A stretch of 64,000 nucleotides of DNA from Mycobacterium paraense (GCF_002101815.1 NZ_LQPM01000001.1:42174-106173); one strand, 5' to 3'; positions 17,910 to 27,777 are shown, numbered from the stretch's first letter. Numbers and translations: made by a program. Notes: a model not told the origin generated them from the sequence alone.

Positions 17910-18757
17910 CCGGGATCGGGATCTGGAGCAGCCAGCTGCGCTATGGCGACGCGGCCGAAGTCGCCGACGCCGCAGCGGAATTGGACGAGCTGGGGTTCAC
18001 GGCGCTGTGGATCCCTGACGTGGGCGGCCCGGTCTTCGACGCGGTGGGGCGGCTGCTCGGGGCCACCACGCGGACGACGATCGCGACGGGGATCCTGAAC
18101 CTCTGGATGCACTCGCCCGCCGACGTCGCCGACTCCTATGCGGCCCTGACCGACGAGCACGGCGACCGTTTCCTGCTGGGCATCGGGGTCAGCCACGCTC
18201 CGCTGGTCGACGCCAACGAGCCCGGGCGATACCGCAAACCATTGGCGGCCACGGCGGCGTTTCTGGACGGGTTGGATGCGGCGCCCCGACCGGTGCCGGC
18301 CGAAGCGCGGGTCCTCGCCGCGCTGGGCCCGAAGATGCTCGCCCTGTCGGCGACGCGCGCCCGCGGCGCCCACCCCTACCTGGTCACGCCGGACCACACC
18401 GCCTCTGCCCGTTCGGTTTTGGGTGAGGGGCCGTTGCTGCTCCCGGAGCAAGGCGTGGTCCTCACCGAGGAGGCCGGCGAGGCGCGCCGCATCGGGCGTG
18501 ACTTCCTCAGGGGATATCTGGCGCTGCCCAACTACGCCAACAACCTACTGCGCAGCGGGTTTTCGGAAGAAGATCTGTCGCAGGTGAGCGATCGGCTCGT
18601 CGATGCGATCATCGCGTGGGGCGACGAAGAGGCCGTCCTGCGCAGGGTCGCCGAGCATCGCGCGGCCGGCGCCGACCATGTCTGCGTCCAGGTCCTGACC
18701 GCCGACCCGACGGAATTCCCCCGCGAGCAGTGGCGCCGGATCGCCGCCGCACTATAG
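17900..18757 (+). CDS. LLM-class F420-dependent oxidoreductase (second type)
   Basis: A 285-residue luciferase-like protein of a shorter subclass than the one at 15338-16327. Family signs are LDELGFTALWIPDVGG, ATGILNLWMHSP, LGIGVSHAPL and the basic segment RGAHPYLVTPDH that may contact the F420 phosphate. It starts inside the last codons of the FAD-monooxygenase gene. The operon of two redox enzymes ends at a strong hairpin terminator shared with fadB. Confidence 0.85.
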   Translation: MELTGIGIWSSQLRYGDAAEVADAAAELDELGFTALWIPDVGGPVFDAVGRLLGATTRTTIATGILNLWMHSPADVADSYAALTDEHGDRFLLGIGVSHAPLVDANEPGRYRKPLAATAAFLDGLDAAPRPVPAEARVLAALGPKMLALSATRARGAHPYLVTPDHTASARSVLGEGPLLLPEQGVVLTEEAGEARRIGRDFLRGYLALPNYANNLLRSGFSEEDLSQVSDRLVDAIIAWGDEEAVLRRVAEHRAAGADHVCVQVLTADPTEFPREQWRRIAAAL

Positions 18758-18773
18758 GAGCGCGAACAGACGC

Positions 18774-18808
18774 AAAAGCCCCGAAAACATAGCGTTTCGG
18801 GGGCTTTT
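18774..18808. terminator. Bidirectional intrinsic-type terminator
   Basis: The arms AAAAGCCCCGAAA (18774-18786) and TTTCGGGGGCTTTT (18795-18808) form a long stem around an 8-nt loop, with a T run at the end on either strand. It separates the convergent LLM oxidoreductase (ends 18757) and fadB (ends 18826). Confidence 0.8.
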
Positions 18809-18825
18809 ACGTCCGCTCGGCGGAA

Positions 18826-20970
18826 CTAGGTCAGCGAGGCAGGCGGGTTGAAGCGGTCGCCGTACTTGGCGGCAAGCTCACGAGCCCGCGCGACGAACGC
18901 CTCCTTGCCGGTGCCCAGCGGGCCCGAGTAGCCGACGATGAACTGCGCGCTCCCACCGGTCCACGGCGGGAAGCCGATGCCCATGATGGATCCGATGTTG
19001 GCGTCGGCGGTCGACGTCAACACGCCCTCGTCGAGGCACTTCTGCGTTTCCAGCGCCTCGGCGAACAGCATCCGGTCGATCATGTCCTGCAGCGGCGGCT
19101 GCGACGAGCCCGACTTGAACGTCTCGCGCAGGCCCGGCCACAAGCCGGCCCGCTTGCCCTCGGGGTACTCGTAGAAGCCGGCGCCCTTGAGCCGCCCGGA
19201 GCGGCCGAGCTCGATCATCTTCTCGACGACGGCCTCGGCCGGGTGCGGCTCGTAGGTGGCGCCGGCGTCCTCGACACCCTTGCGGGTGGCGACGGCGATC
19301 TTGTGCATCAGCTCCAGGTTGAGCTCGTCGGACAGCTGCAGCGGCGGCGCGGGGTAGCCGGCCTGCGAGCCGGCGTGCTCGACGCTGGCCGGCTCGACGC
19401 CCTCGCCCAGCATCGCCAGCGCCTCGTTGACGAACGTGCCGATGACGCGGCTGGTGAAGAAGCCGCGGCTGTCGTTGACGACAATCGGGGTCTTGCCGAT
19501 GGCGAGCGTGTAGTCGAACACGCGGGCCAGCGCCTCGTCAGAGGTCTTCTCGCCCTTGATAATTTCGACCAGCGGCATCTTGTCGACCGGCGAGAAGAAG
19601 TGGATCCCGATGAAGTCCTCCTGCCGCTTCACCCCGGTCGCCAGACCGGTGATCGGCAGCGTCGAGGTGTTCGACCCCAGCACCGCGTTGGGCTCGACGA
19701 CGTCCTCGATCTCCTGGAACACCTTGTGCTTGAGGTCCTGGTTCTCGAACACCGCCTCGATCACGAAGTCGACGCCCTTGAGGTCGGCGGCGTCGGCCGT
19801 CGGGGTGATGCGGGCCAGCAGCGCGTCGGAGCGCTCCTTGGTCGTCTTGCCCCGCTCCAGCGCCTTGGCCTCCAGCTTCTCGGAGTAGCCCTTGCCCTTC
19901 TGCGCGGCCTCGAGGCTGACGTCCTTGAGCACCACGTCGTAGCCGGCCTTGGCCGAGACGTAGGCGATGCCGGCGCCCATCATGCCCGCGCCGAGCACAC
20001 CGATCTTGTTGATCGGGGTCTTGCCGATGCCCTCGGGCCGCGAGCCGCCGCCGTTGATGGTCTGCAGGTCGAAGAAGAACGCCTGGATCATGTTCTTGGC
20101 GACCTGGCCGGTGACCAGTTCGGTGAAGTAGCGGCTCTCGATGCGGGTGGCGGTCTCGAAGTCCACCTGGGTGCCCTCGACGGCCGCCGCGAGGATGGCC
20201 CGCGGCGCCGGCATCGGCGCGCCCTTCAGCTGCTTGCGCAGCAGCGACGGGAACGACGGCAGGATCGCGGCCAGAGCCGGGCTGCTCGGGGTTCCGCCGG
20301 GGATCTTGTAGCCCTTGACGTCCCACGGCTGGGTGTGGGCCTCGGGGTTGGCCTTGATCCACGCCTTGGCGGCGGGAACGAGTTCGTCGACGCTGGAAAC
20401 GATTTCGTCGACCAGGCCGTTGTCCTTGGCCGCGGCGGGCTTGAAGCGGGTGCCCTGGCTCAGCACGTTGACGAAGGCGTTCTGGATGCCCAGCATCCGC
20501 ACCGTGCGGGTAACGCCGCCGCCGCCGGGCAGCAGGCCCAGCGTGACCTCGGGCAGCCCGATCTGGACGCCCTTGACGTCGGCGACGATGCGGTGGTGAC
20601 AGGCCAGCGCGATCTCCAGCCCACCGCCCAGCGCCGCGCCGTTGATGGCGGCCACCACCGGCTTGCCCAGGGTCTCCAGCGCGCGCAGGTCGCGCTTGAT
20701 GTCCTCGACCTCGGCGAAGACCTCGCCGGCGTTCTCCGGGCCCGCGTTGATCATGTGCTTCAGGTCACCACCGGCGAAGAAGGTCTTCTTGCCGCTGGTG
20801 ATCACCACGCCGGTGATCGAATCCTTCTCGGCGACAAGGCGTTCGACGGCCTTGTGCATGGACTCCTTGTAGTGCTCGTTCATGACGTTGGCCGACCCGG
20901 TCGGGTCGTCCAGGGTCAGGGTGACGATGCCGTCGGCATCCTTGTCCCACTGAATCGTGTTCTCTGCCAT
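18826..20970 (-). CDS. fadB: Fatty oxidation complex alpha subunit FadB
   Basis: A 714-residue multifunctional beta-oxidation enzyme, nearly identical in layout to M. tuberculosis FadB (Rv0860). The N-terminal enoyl-CoA hydratase domain (about 1-190) has NGAALGGGLEIALAC and PEVTLGLLPGGGG. The NAD-binding 3-hydroxyacyl-CoA dehydrogenase domain starts near 320 with IGVLGAGMMGAG (GAGMMGAG 327-334), and SNTSTLPITGLA plus GIHFFSPVDKMPLVEII follow. The C-terminal dehydrogenase repeat ends the protein. It starts four bases after the fadA stop, forming the fadA-fadB trifunctional complex operon. Confidence 0.96.
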   Translation of the reverse strand: MAENTIQWDKDADGIVTLTLDDPTGSANVMNEHYKESMHKAVERLVAEKDSITGVVITSGKKTFFAGGDLKHMINAGPENAGEVFAEVEDIKRDLRALETLGKPVVAAINGAALGGGLEIALACHHRIVADVKGVQIGLPEVTLGLLPGGGGVTRTVRMLGIQNAFVNVLSQGTRFKPAAAKDNGLVDEIVSSVDELVPAAKAWIKANPEAHTQPWDVKGYKIPGGTPSSPALAAILPSFPSLLRKQLKGAPMPAPRAILAAAVEGTQVDFETATRIESRYFTELVTGQVAKNMIQAFFFDLQTINGGGSRPEGIGKTPINKIGVLGAGMMGAGIAYVSAKAGYDVVLKDVSLEAAQKGKGYSEKLEAKALERGKTTKERSDALLARITPTADAADLKGVDFVIEAVFENQDLKHKVFQEIEDVVEPNAVLGSNTSTLPITGLATGVKRQEDFIGIHFFSPVDKMPLVEIIKGEKTSDEALARVFDYTLAIGKTPIVVNDSRGFFTSRVIGTFVNEALAMLGEGVEPASVEHAGSQAGYPAPPLQLSDELNLELMHKIAVATRKGVEDAGATYEPHPAEAVVEKMIELGRSGRLKGAGFYEYPEGKRAGLWPGLRETFKSGSSQPPLQDMIDRMLFAEALETQKCLDEGVLTSTADANIGSIMGIGFPPWTGGSAQFIVGYSGPLGTGKEAFVARARELAAKYGDRFNPPASLT

Positions 20971-20974
20971 GCGC

Positions 20975-22186
20975 TTAAACCCTCTCAATGATTGTCGCGA
21001 CGCCCATGCCGCCGCCGATGCACAACGTGATCAGCGCGCGACGGGCGTTGCGGCGCTCCAGCTCGTCGACCATCGTGCCCAGGATCATCGCGCCGGTGGC
21101 GCCCAGCGGGTGGCCCATCGCGATGGCGCCGCCGTTGACGTTGAGCTTCTCGTCGGGGATGTTCAGGTCCTTCTGGAACTTCAGAACGACCGACGCGAAC
21201 GCCTCGTTCAGCTCGAACAGGTCGATGTCGTCGACGGTCAGGCCCGCCCGGTCGAGCGCCTTCTGGGTGGCCGGCGTCGGGCCGGTCAGCATGATCGTCG
21301 GGTCCGAGCCGGTGGTGGCGGTGGCGACGATGCGGGCGCGCGGCGTCAGGCCCTGCGACTTGCCGGCGGCCTCGGAGCCGATCATGACCAGCGCGGCGCC
21401 GTCCACGATGCCCGAGCTGTTGCCGCCGGTGTGGACGTGGTTGATCTTCTCGACCCAGTGGTACTTCTGCAGCGCCACATCGTCGAAGCCGGCCATCGCG
21501 GCCAGACCCTCGAAGGCGGGCTTCAGCTTGGCCAGGCCCTCCATCGTGGTCTCGGGGCGCATGTGCTCGTCGTGGTCGAGGATGAGCAGGCCGTTCTGGT
21601 CGCGGACCGGAACCACCGACTTGGCGAAGTAGCCGCCCGACCACGCCGCGGCCGCGAGCTCCTGGCTGCGCAGCGCGTAGGCGTCGACGTCGTCGCGGGA
21701 GAAGCCCTCGATGGTGGCGATCAGGTCCGCGCCGATGCCCTGCGGGACGATGTACGCGTCGTAGGAGGTGGCGGGGTCGGCCATCATCGCGCCGCCGTCG
21801 GAGCCCATCGGTACGCGGCTCATCGACTCCACGCCGCCGGCGAGCACCATGTCGTCCCAGCCGGAGCGCACCTTCTGGGCGGCGGTGTTCACGGCCTCCA
21901 GGCCCGAGGCGCAGAAGCGGTTGAGCTGCACGCCGCCGACGGTGTCGGGCATGCCGGCCGCGATCACCGCGGTGCGGGCGATGTCGCCGCCCTGGTCACC
22001 GACCGGCGAAACGCAGCCCAGGATGACGTCGCTGATCAGGTTCTCGTCCAGGTCGGGGTTGCGCTTGCGCAGCTCCTCGATCAGCCCGACGACCAGGTTC
22101 AGCGGCTTGACCTCGGTCAACGACCCGTTCTTCTGCTTGCCGCGCGGGGTGCGGATGGCCTCGTAGACGAAGGCTTCTTCGGACAT
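20975..22186 (-). CDS. fadA: Acetyl-CoA acyltransferase FadA (3-ketoacyl-CoA thiolase)
   Basis: A 403-residue thiolase equal in length to M. tuberculosis FadA (Rv0859). The nucleophilic Cys92 lies in [13 protein letters not shown]; the C-terminal catalytic pair is in [15 protein letters not shown] (His) and LCIGGGMG (Cys). It carries out the last step of beta-oxidation, thiolysis of 3-ketoacyl-CoA, as partner of FadB. It is first in its operon, and an inverted-repeat operator candidate lies about 50 bp upstream. Confidence 0.96.
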   Translation of the reverse strand: MSEEAFVYEAIRTPRGKQKNGSLTEVKPLNLVVGLIEELRKRNPDLDENLISDVILGCVSPVGDQGGDIARTAVIAAGMPDTVGGVQLNRFCASGLEAVNTAAQKVRSGWDDMVLAGGVESMSRVPMGSDGGAMMADPATSYDAYIVPQGIGADLIATIEGFSRDDVDAYALRSQELAAAAWSGGYFAKSVVPVRDQNGLLILDHDEHMRPETTMEGLAKLKPAFEGLAAMAGFDDVALQKYHWVEKINHVHTGGNSSGIVDGAALVMIGSEAAGKSQGLTPRARIVATATTGSDPTIMLTGPTPATQKALDRAGLTVDDIDLFELNEAFASVVLKFQKDLNIPDEKLNVNGGAIAMGHPLGATGAMILGTMVDELERRNARRALITLCIGGGMGVATIIERV

Positions 22187-22234
22187 GTCGGCTTCCTCTT
22201 CACAAATGGGGGTTCGGATCCGGATTACACCCTA

Positions 22235-22250
22235 AACCAACCTGTTGGTT
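22235..22250. promoter_or_regulatory. Palindromic operator candidate in front of fadA
   Basis: AACCAACCTGTTGGTT is a perfect 7-bp inverted repeat around CT, located 49 bp upstream of the fadA ATG in the fadA-dapC divergent region. A second overlapping repeat (CCAACC-N4-GGTTGG, 22237-22252) shares it. Such short symmetric sites are typical of TetR-family repressors of fatty-acid genes. Confidence 0.6.
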
Positions 22251-22363
22251 GGGAGTAATGGTGCTGGTCACTGGCCCCAATGTGCGGCCGGCCGCACGCT
22301 CGCCGCCGAATGCGCGGCGACCTTCACACTCGGGGCGCGCGGGGCGTCCTAAGCTCGACCCCC

Positions 22364-23542
22364 ATGACGGTGTCGCGGCTGCGGCCGTACGCGACCACGG
22401 TGTTCGCGGAGATGTCGGCGCTGGCCGCGCGGATCGGCGCGGTGAACCTCGGCCAGGGCTTTCCCGACGAGGACGGACCCCCGGCGCTGCTACGGGCCGC
22501 GCAGGACGCGATCGCCGCGGGGGCCAACCAGTACCCGCCGGGGATCGGCATCGCGCCGCTGCGCCAGGCCATCGCCGCGCACCGCCGGCGGCATTTCGGT
22601 GTCGAGTACGACCCCGACACCGAAGTACTGGTGACGGTCGGCGCCACCGAGGCCATCGCCGCGGCGGTGCTCGGTCTGGTCGAGCCGGGCTCCGAGGTGG
22701 TCCTCATCGAACCCTTCTACGACTCCTACTCGCCGGTGGTCGCGATGGCCGGCGCGCAGCGGGTCGCGGTGCCGCTCGTCCCCGACGGGCGCGGCTTCGC
22801 CCTGGACGCCGACGCCCTGCGGCGCGCGGTGACGCCCCGGACCCGCGCGCTGATCGTCAACTCCCCACACAACCCGACCGGCACCGTGTTGAGCGCGGCG
22901 GATCTTGGTGCCATCGCGGAGATCGCGGTGGCGGCCGACCTTTTGGTGATCACCGACGAGGTGTACGAGCACCTGGTGTTTGACGGCCCGAACAGCAGGA
23001 AGCATCTGCCGCTGGCCGGCTTCGACGGCATGGCCGAGCGCACGATCACCATCTCCAGCGCGGCCAAGATGTTCAATTGCACCGGCTGGAAGATCGGATG
23101 GGCTTGCGGGCCAGCGCAACTGATCGCCGGCGTGCGTGCGGCCAAGCAGTACCTGAGCTACGTCGGCGGCGCGCCGTTCCAGCCCGCGGTGGCGCTGGCG
23201 CTGGACACCGAGGACGCCTGGGTCGCCGGGCTGCGCCGCTCGTTGCAGGCCAGGCGGGATCGGCTGGCCGCCGGGCTGACCGATATCGGCTTCGCGGTGC
23301 ACGACAGCGACGGCACCTACTTCCTGTGCGCCGACCCGCGCCCGCTCGGGTACCACGACAGCACCGCGTTCTGCGCGGCGCTGCCGGAGAAGGTCGGCGT
23401 GGCGGCCATCCCGATGTCGGCGTTCTGCGATCCGGCGGCACCGCACGCGGACGTGTGGAATCACCTGGTGCGCTTCACCTTCTGCAAACGCGACGACACC
23501 CTCGACGAGGCGATCCGGCGCCTGGCCGCGCTGCGGGCATAA
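22364..23542 (+). CDS. dapC: N-succinyldiaminopimelate aminotransferase DapC
   Basis: A 392-residue fold-type I PLP aminotransferase matching M. tuberculosis DapC (Rv0858c). It acts in the lysine/diaminopimelate pathway on N-succinyl-2-amino-6-ketopimelate. Class-I signatures are NLGQGFPDEDGP at the N-terminus, NSPHNPTG, ITDEVYEHLVFD, and the PLP-lysine segment ISSAAKMFNCTGWKIGW. The ATG at 22364 matches the M. tuberculosis N-terminus (MTVSRLRPYATTVF). It diverges from fadA. Confidence 0.93.
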   Translation: MTVSRLRPYATTVFAEMSALAARIGAVNLGQGFPDEDGPPALLRAAQDAIAAGANQYPPGIGIAPLRQAIAAHRRRHFGVEYDPDTEVLVTVGATEAIAAAVLGLVEPGSEVVLIEPFYDSYSPVVAMAGAQRVAVPLVPDGRGFALDADALRRAVTPRTRALIVNSPHNPTGTVLSAADLGAIAEIAVAADLLVITDEVYEHLVFDGPNSRKHLPLAGFDGMAERTITISSAAKMFNCTGWKIGWACGPAQLIAGVRAAKQYLSYVGGAPFQPAVALALDTEDAWVAGLRRSLQARRDRLAAGLTDIGFAVHDSDGTYFLCADPRPLGYHDSTAFCAALPEKVGVAAIPMSAFCDPAAPHADVWNHLVRFTFCKRDDTLDEAIRRLAALRA

Positions 23543-23551
23543 CGCCGTCAG

Positions 23552-23986
23552 CTAGCCCTCCATCACCCGCTTGCGCAGCCCCTCCAGCGCGGCGTGCAGG
23601 ATCTTCTTGCGGGCCCGGTTGATCACGAACTCGGGCAGCGGCGCCGACGGCTCGACCGTGATGCCGAACCGCACGCGCGTCTTGTCGTCGCTCTCGCGGG
23701 TCAGGTTGTACTCCCCGTGCTGGCCGTGTTGGTGGATGGTCTTGGCGGCGTCCCACACCATCCAGTCCGGCCCCCAGTGGTACTCCAGGAACTGGGTGTC
23801 GAAGATGCCCATCACCCTGATCGTCACCTTGACGTGGCAGGGCCGCCCGTCGGGATAGGAGTCGATCACTTCGACCTTCTTGTGCACCGCAGACCACGAC
23901 GGCACGGTGTCCATGTCGGCGAGCGCGTCCATGATGACGCTCGGGGGCGCGTCGATCACGATTTCCGACGATGCTTGTACGGCCAC
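23552..23986 (-). CDS. SRPBCC (START-like) protein, Rv0857-like
   Basis: A 144-residue single-domain protein of the SRPBCC/polyketide-cyclase-like helix-grip fold, which binds a hydrophobic ligand. It opens AVQASSEIVIDAPPSVIMDALADMDTVPSWS, the standard family start, and contains YPDGRPCHVKVTIRVMG and the LEYHWGPDWMVWD strand. The GTG at 23986 was chosen because it aligns with starts of its two paralogues at 23995-24450 and 25591-26037. It is the last gene of the four-gene far cluster. Ligand unknown. Confidence 0.82.
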   Translation of the reverse strand: MAVQASSEIVIDAPPSVIMDALADMDTVPSWSAVHKKVEVIDSYPDGRPCHVKVTIRVMGIFDTQFLEYHWGPDWMVWDAAKTIHQHGQHGEYNLTRESDDKTRVRFGITVEPSAPLPEFVINRARKKILHAALEGLRKRVMEG

Positions 23987-23994
23987 TGCGACAA

Positions 23995-24450
23995 CTAGGT
24001 CGGCTTGTCGAGGGCCCCGCCACCCATGACGAGGTCGCTCAGCCCCTTCACCGAGGCGTCGAGAACCTTCTCGGTGGCCCGCTTGACGACGAACGCCGGA
24101 ATGGGTCCGGCCGGCTCGACGGTGATATCGAAACGCACGCGCGTCTTGTCGAGGCCCTCGGGCTTGAGGTTGTACTCGATGTGTTGGCCATGCTGCTGGG
24201 CGGTCCCTTTGACGTCGTAGACAACCCAGTCGGGGCCCCAGTGATACTCCAGGATCTCTTTGTCGACGATCCCGAGAATCTTGATCTTGGTCTTGACGTG
24301 GTGGGGCCGACCGTCGGGATAACGGTCGATCACCTCGATGTGCTTGTGCAGCGGCGACCACGACGACAGGACGCCGACATCTGTCAGCGCCTCCATGACC
24401 ACTTCTGGCGGCGCGTCTACGACAAATTCCCGAGATGCTTTTACGGCCAC
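23995..24450 (-). CDS. SRPBCC (START-like) protein, Rv0856-like
   Basis: A 151-residue paralogue of the flanking SRPBCC proteins, with SREFVVDAPPEVVMEALTDVGVLSSWSPLHK, DRYPDGRPHHVKTKIKILG and LEYHWGPDWVVYD. A GTG at 24450 aligns with the paralogue starts; a TTG at 24477 would add nine residues. It follows far with a 57-bp gap and ends eight bases before the next paralogue's start. A lipid-binding role is possible, based on fold alone. Confidence 0.82.
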   Translation of the reverse strand: MAVKASREFVVDAPPEVVMEALTDVGVLSSWSPLHKHIEVIDRYPDGRPHHVKTKIKILGIVDKEILEYHWGPDWVVYDVKGTAQQHGQHIEYNLKPEGLDKTRVRFDITVEPAGPIPAFVVKRATEKVLDASVKGLSDLVMGGGALDKPT

Positions 24451-24507
24451 TGAGATCAACTTAACCCCACCGCCCAACGCGCGGACAGTGTTCGCCGAAA
24501 TCTCTAC

Positions 24508-25584
24508 TTACCAGCCGATTTCGGTGAGCGGTGTGGTTGCCGCCGGCGGCGCCCCGACCGGGCCGGCCGGCGTTCGGGAGAACCGCGGCGCGGGCGCGGC
24601 CTGCTCGACGCCGTGGGCGGTGATCACCGTCGACCGCGCGTTCAAATGGTCGTCGGTGGCGGCTTCGCTCCACGTCAACACCGGGGTGACGCACGCGTCG
24701 GTGCCCGCGAAGATCTTTGTCCACTCGTCGCGGGTGCGGCCGGCGAACCGCTCGGCGAAGACGTCGTACATCCTTGGGTACGAACCGATGTCGAGCTGGC
24801 CGGGCACCTCGTCGGGCGACAAGCCGAGCCCGGTCAGCAGCGCCGCGAAGAATTGCGGCTCGATGGCGCCGACCGCCATGTACTTGCCGTCGGAGGTCTC
24901 GTAGCAGCGGTAGAACGGAGCGCCGCCGTCGAGCAGAAACGATTCGCGCTCGTCACGCAGCGAGCCGGTGGCCTTCATCGTCCACATCATCTGGGCGAGC
25001 AGGCTGACGCCGTCCACCATCGCCGCGTCGACGACCTGGCCCTTGCCCGAGCGTTCCCGCTCGTAGAGCGCGACGGCGATGCCCAGCAGCACCAGCATCG
25101 AGCCGCCGCCGAAGTCGGCGACCAGGTTCAGCGGCGGCATCGGCGGCCGATCCCGGTAGCCCAGCGCGGACAGCGCGCCGGTCTGCGACAGATAGTTGAT
25201 GTCGTGGCCCGCCGTCTGGGCCACCGGGCCCTGCTGCCCCCAGCCCGTGATCCGCGCGAAGATCAGCCGCGGATTGACCGCGGCACAGTCCTCGGGACCG
25301 ATGCCGAGCCGCTCGCAGGTGCCCGGCCGGAAGCAGTCGAGCAGCACGTCGGCCTTGCCGGCCAACTCGAGCAGCGCCTGGGGCTGGGCCTTGACGTCCA
25401 GGTCGACGATCCGCTTCCCGCGGTGCAGCAGGTCGCGGTCCTCGGGCGGCATCGTGAGGCCGCCGGGCCGGCGCACCCGCACCACGTCGGCGCCCAGGTC
25501 GGCGAGCATCATTCCGGCGTGCGGCCCCGGGCCGATGCCGCCGAGTTCGATCACCCGCACCCCGGCCAAAGGTCCGCCGGCCAC
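24508..25584 (-). CDS. far: CoA-transferase family III protein Far (fatty acid-CoA racemase)
   Basis: A 358-residue CaiB/BaiF-family protein like M. tuberculosis Far (Rv0855), related to alpha-methylacyl-CoA racemase (Mcr). It begins GPLAGVRVIELGGIGPGPHAGMMLADLGADVVRV, and has the family's DCFRPGTCERLGIGPEDC and ARITGWGQQGP segments with a conserved Asp in HDINYLSQTGALS. It probably inverts the 2-methyl stereocentre of branched acyl-CoAs so they can enter beta-oxidation. It starts with GTG six bases after the upstream SRPBCC gene. Confidence 0.9.
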   Translation of the reverse strand: MAGGPLAGVRVIELGGIGPGPHAGMMLADLGADVVRVRRPGGLTMPPEDRDLLHRGKRIVDLDVKAQPQALLELAGKADVLLDCFRPGTCERLGIGPEDCAAVNPRLIFARITGWGQQGPVAQTAGHDINYLSQTGALSALGYRDRPPMPPLNLVADFGGGSMLVLLGIAVALYERERSGKGQVVDAAMVDGVSLLAQMMWTMKATGSLRDERESFLLDGGAPFYRCYETSDGKYMAVGAIEPQFFAALLTGLGLSPDEVPGQLDIGSYPRMYDVFAERFAGRTRDEWTKIFAGTDACVTPVLTWSEAATDDHLNARSTVITAHGVEQAAPAPRFSRTPAGPVGAPPAATTPLTEIGW

Positions 25585-25590
25585 GGGCGG

Positions 25591-26037
25591 CTACTCGCCC
25601 TTCTTGACCTGGAGCACGCGCTTGCGCAGCTCCTGGGTGGCGGAGTCCATGGTGCCCTTGACCGCGCGCTTGAGCACGAAGCCGGGCAGCGGGACGTTGG
25701 GGTCCACGGTCACCTCGAACTTGACCAGCGTCCGGTCGTCACCCTTGGGCACCAGGATGTACTTGCCGTCCTGCGACTTCTGCTGGGCCGAACTCACCAG
25801 CGTCCAGCTCACCTCGTTGCCGCTCCACGTATAGGCCACCACCTGCTCGTCGGTGATGCCCGCCGTTTTGACCTTCATCTTCACCTGGCTGGGCCGGCCG
25901 TCGCCGCCGGTCTCGAGCACCTCGGCGCTCTGGTGCGGTCCCGACCATTCGGGCATCGCTTCGAAGTCTGCGATGACGTCCAGAATCTCCTCGGGGCTGG
26001 CTTCGATGACGATCTCGCGGGATTCTTTGATTGCCAT
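25591..26037 (-). CDS. SRPBCC (START-like) protein, Rv0854-like
   Basis: A 148-residue helix-grip protein, first gene of the cluster SRPBCC-far-SRPBCC-SRPBCC. It begins MAIKESREIVIEASPEEILDVIADFEAMPEWSGPH and has VKMKVKTAGITDEQVVAYTW in the central sheet. It differs more from the other two copies than they do from each other. Its C-terminal LRKRVLQVKKGE is basic. The conserved order with far argues for a common role in branched-chain lipid handling, which is inference. Confidence 0.85.
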   Translation of the reverse strand: MAIKESREIVIEASPEEILDVIADFEAMPEWSGPHQSAEVLETGGDGRPSQVKMKVKTAGITDEQVVAYTWSGNEVSWTLVSSAQQKSQDGKYILVPKGDDRTLVKFEVTVDPNVPLPGFVLKRAVKGTMDSATQELRKRVLQVKKGE

Positions 26038-26103
26038 GGCCCGCACGATAGGCCAATCGGAGTCCGGCCGGTAGGCGTTTGAACCAGGGGTACCGTCGTC
26101 TTC

Positions 26104-27777
26104 GTGACTGATCCCCTCTACACCGTGGGTGACTACCTGTTGGACCGCCTCGCCGAGCTCGGCGTCTCCGAGATCTTCGGCGTGCCCGGCGACTACAACC
26201 TGGCATTCCTGGACCACATCGTCGCGCACCCGACCATTCGGTGGGTGGGCAGCGCCAACGAACTCAACGCCGGGTACGCCGCCGACGGGTACGGGCGGCT
26301 ACGCGGAATGTCGGCCGTGGTAACGACATTCGGTGTCGGTGAGCTCTCGGCGGCTAACGCGATCGCGGGCAGCTACGCCGAACACGTGCCGGTGGTGCAC
26401 ATTGTGGGCGGTCCCTCGAAGGACGCGCAGGGCGCCCGGCGGGCGCTGCACCATTCGCTCGGTGACGGCGACTTCGAGCACTTCTTCCGCATCAGCCGCG
26501 AAATTACCTGCGCCCAGGCCAATCTCATGCCGGCGACGGCATGCAGGGAGATCGACCGGGTGCTGTCGGAGGTGCGCGAACAGAAGCGACCGGGCTACAT
26601 CCTGCTGTCCACCGACGTGGCGCGCTTCCCCACCGAACCGCCCGACGCACCGCTGCCCCGCTACACCGGCGGCACCAGCCCCCGCGCGCTGTCGCTGTTC
26701 ACCGAGGCGGCCGCCGAACTGATCGGCGGCCACCAGCTGACGGTGCTCGCCGACCTGCTGGTGCACCGCCTGCAAGCCGTCAAAGAGCTCGAGGCTTTGC
26801 TGTCGGCCGACGTGGTCCCGCATGCCACGTTGATGTGGGGGAAGAGTCTGCTCGACGAGAGCTCCCCGAATTTCCTTGGCATTTACGCCGGTTCGGCCAG
26901 CGCCGAACGGGTGCGCACCGCCATCGAGGAGGCGCCGGTGCTGGTGACGGCGGGGGTGGTGTTCACCGACATGGTCAGCGGGTTTTTCAGCCAGCGGATC
27001 GACCCGGCGCGCACCATCGACGTCGGGCAGTACCAAAGCACCGTCGCGGGCCAGGTTTTCGCGCCGCTGGAGATGGGCGCCGCGCTGGAGGCGCTGGCCG
27101 CCATCCTGGTTCGGCGCGGGATCACGTCGCCGCCGGTGGCGTCGCCGCCGCCCGAGCCACCGCCGCCGGCCCCGGCGCGCGACGTGCCGCTGACGCAGCA
27201 GCTGGTGTGGGACCGGCTTTGCGAGGCGCTCACGCCGGGCAACGTCGTGCTGGCCGATCAGGGCACCTCGTTCTACGGCATGGCGGATCACCGGCTGCCA
27301 CAGGGCGTCACGTTCATCGGTCAACCGCTGTGGGGCTCAATCGGTTACACGTTGCCCGCGGCGGTCGGCGCCGCGGTGGCGCATCCGGAGCGCAGGACGG
27401 TGTTGCTGATCGGCGACGGGGCCGCGCAACTGACCGTGCAGGAGCTCGGAATCTTCTCGCGCGAGGGGCTGTCCCCCGTCATCGTCGTCGTCAACAACGA
27501 CGGCTACACCGTCGAGCGGGCGATTCACGGAGAAACGGCCCCCTACAACGACATTGTGAGCTGGAAGTGGACCGAGATCCCCCGGGCGCTGGGGGTTGCC
27601 GACCACTTGGCGTTTCGGGCGCAGACCTACGGCGAGCTCGACGACGCGTTCACCGCGGCCGCCGAGCACCGTGACCGGATGGTGTTCGTCGAGGTCGTCT
27701 TGCCACGGCTGGAGATCCCCCGCCTGCTCGGCGAGCTCGTCGGATCCATGTCACCGGAGGGCAGCGCACGCCGCTAG
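26104..27777 (+). CDS. pdc: Thiamine-diphosphate 2-keto acid decarboxylase (Pdc/Kdc, Rv0853c-like)
   Basis: A 557-residue ThDP enzyme of the pyruvate/indolepyruvate decarboxylase family; the M. tuberculosis orthologue is described as a branched-chain alpha-keto acid decarboxylase. The N-terminal PYR domain has [13 protein letters not shown] and the catalytic Glu53 in [16 protein letters not shown]. The HH pair typical of decarboxylases is seen in ALHHSLGDG. The C-terminal PP domain has the [13 protein letters not shown] to NND ThDP-Mg motif. A Pro-rich linker (about 340-360) joins the domains. It starts at GTG 26104. Confidence 0.92.
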   Translation: MTDPLYTVGDYLLDRLAELGVSEIFGVPGDYNLAFLDHIVAHPTIRWVGSANELNAGYAADGYGRLRGMSAVVTTFGVGELSAANAIAGSYAEHVPVVHIVGGPSKDAQGARRALHHSLGDGDFEHFFRISREITCAQANLMPATACREIDRVLSEVREQKRPGYILLSTDVARFPTEPPDAPLPRYTGGTSPRALSLFTEAAAELIGGHQLTVLADLLVHRLQAVKELEALLSADVVPHATLMWGKSLLDESSPNFLGIYAGSASAERVRTAIEEAPVLVTAGVVFTDMVSGFFSQRIDPARTIDVGQYQSTVAGQVFAPLEMGAALEALAAILVRRGITSPPVASPPPEPPPPAPARDVPLTQQLVWDRLCEALTPGNVVLADQGTSFYGMADHRLPQGVTFIGQPLWGSIGYTLPAAVGAAVAHPERRTVLLIGDGAAQLTVQELGIFSREGLSPVIVVVNNDGYTVERAIHGETAPYNDIVSWKWTEIPRALGVADHLAFRAQTYGELDDAFTAAAEHRDRMVFVEVVLPRLEIPRLLGELVGSMSPEGSARR

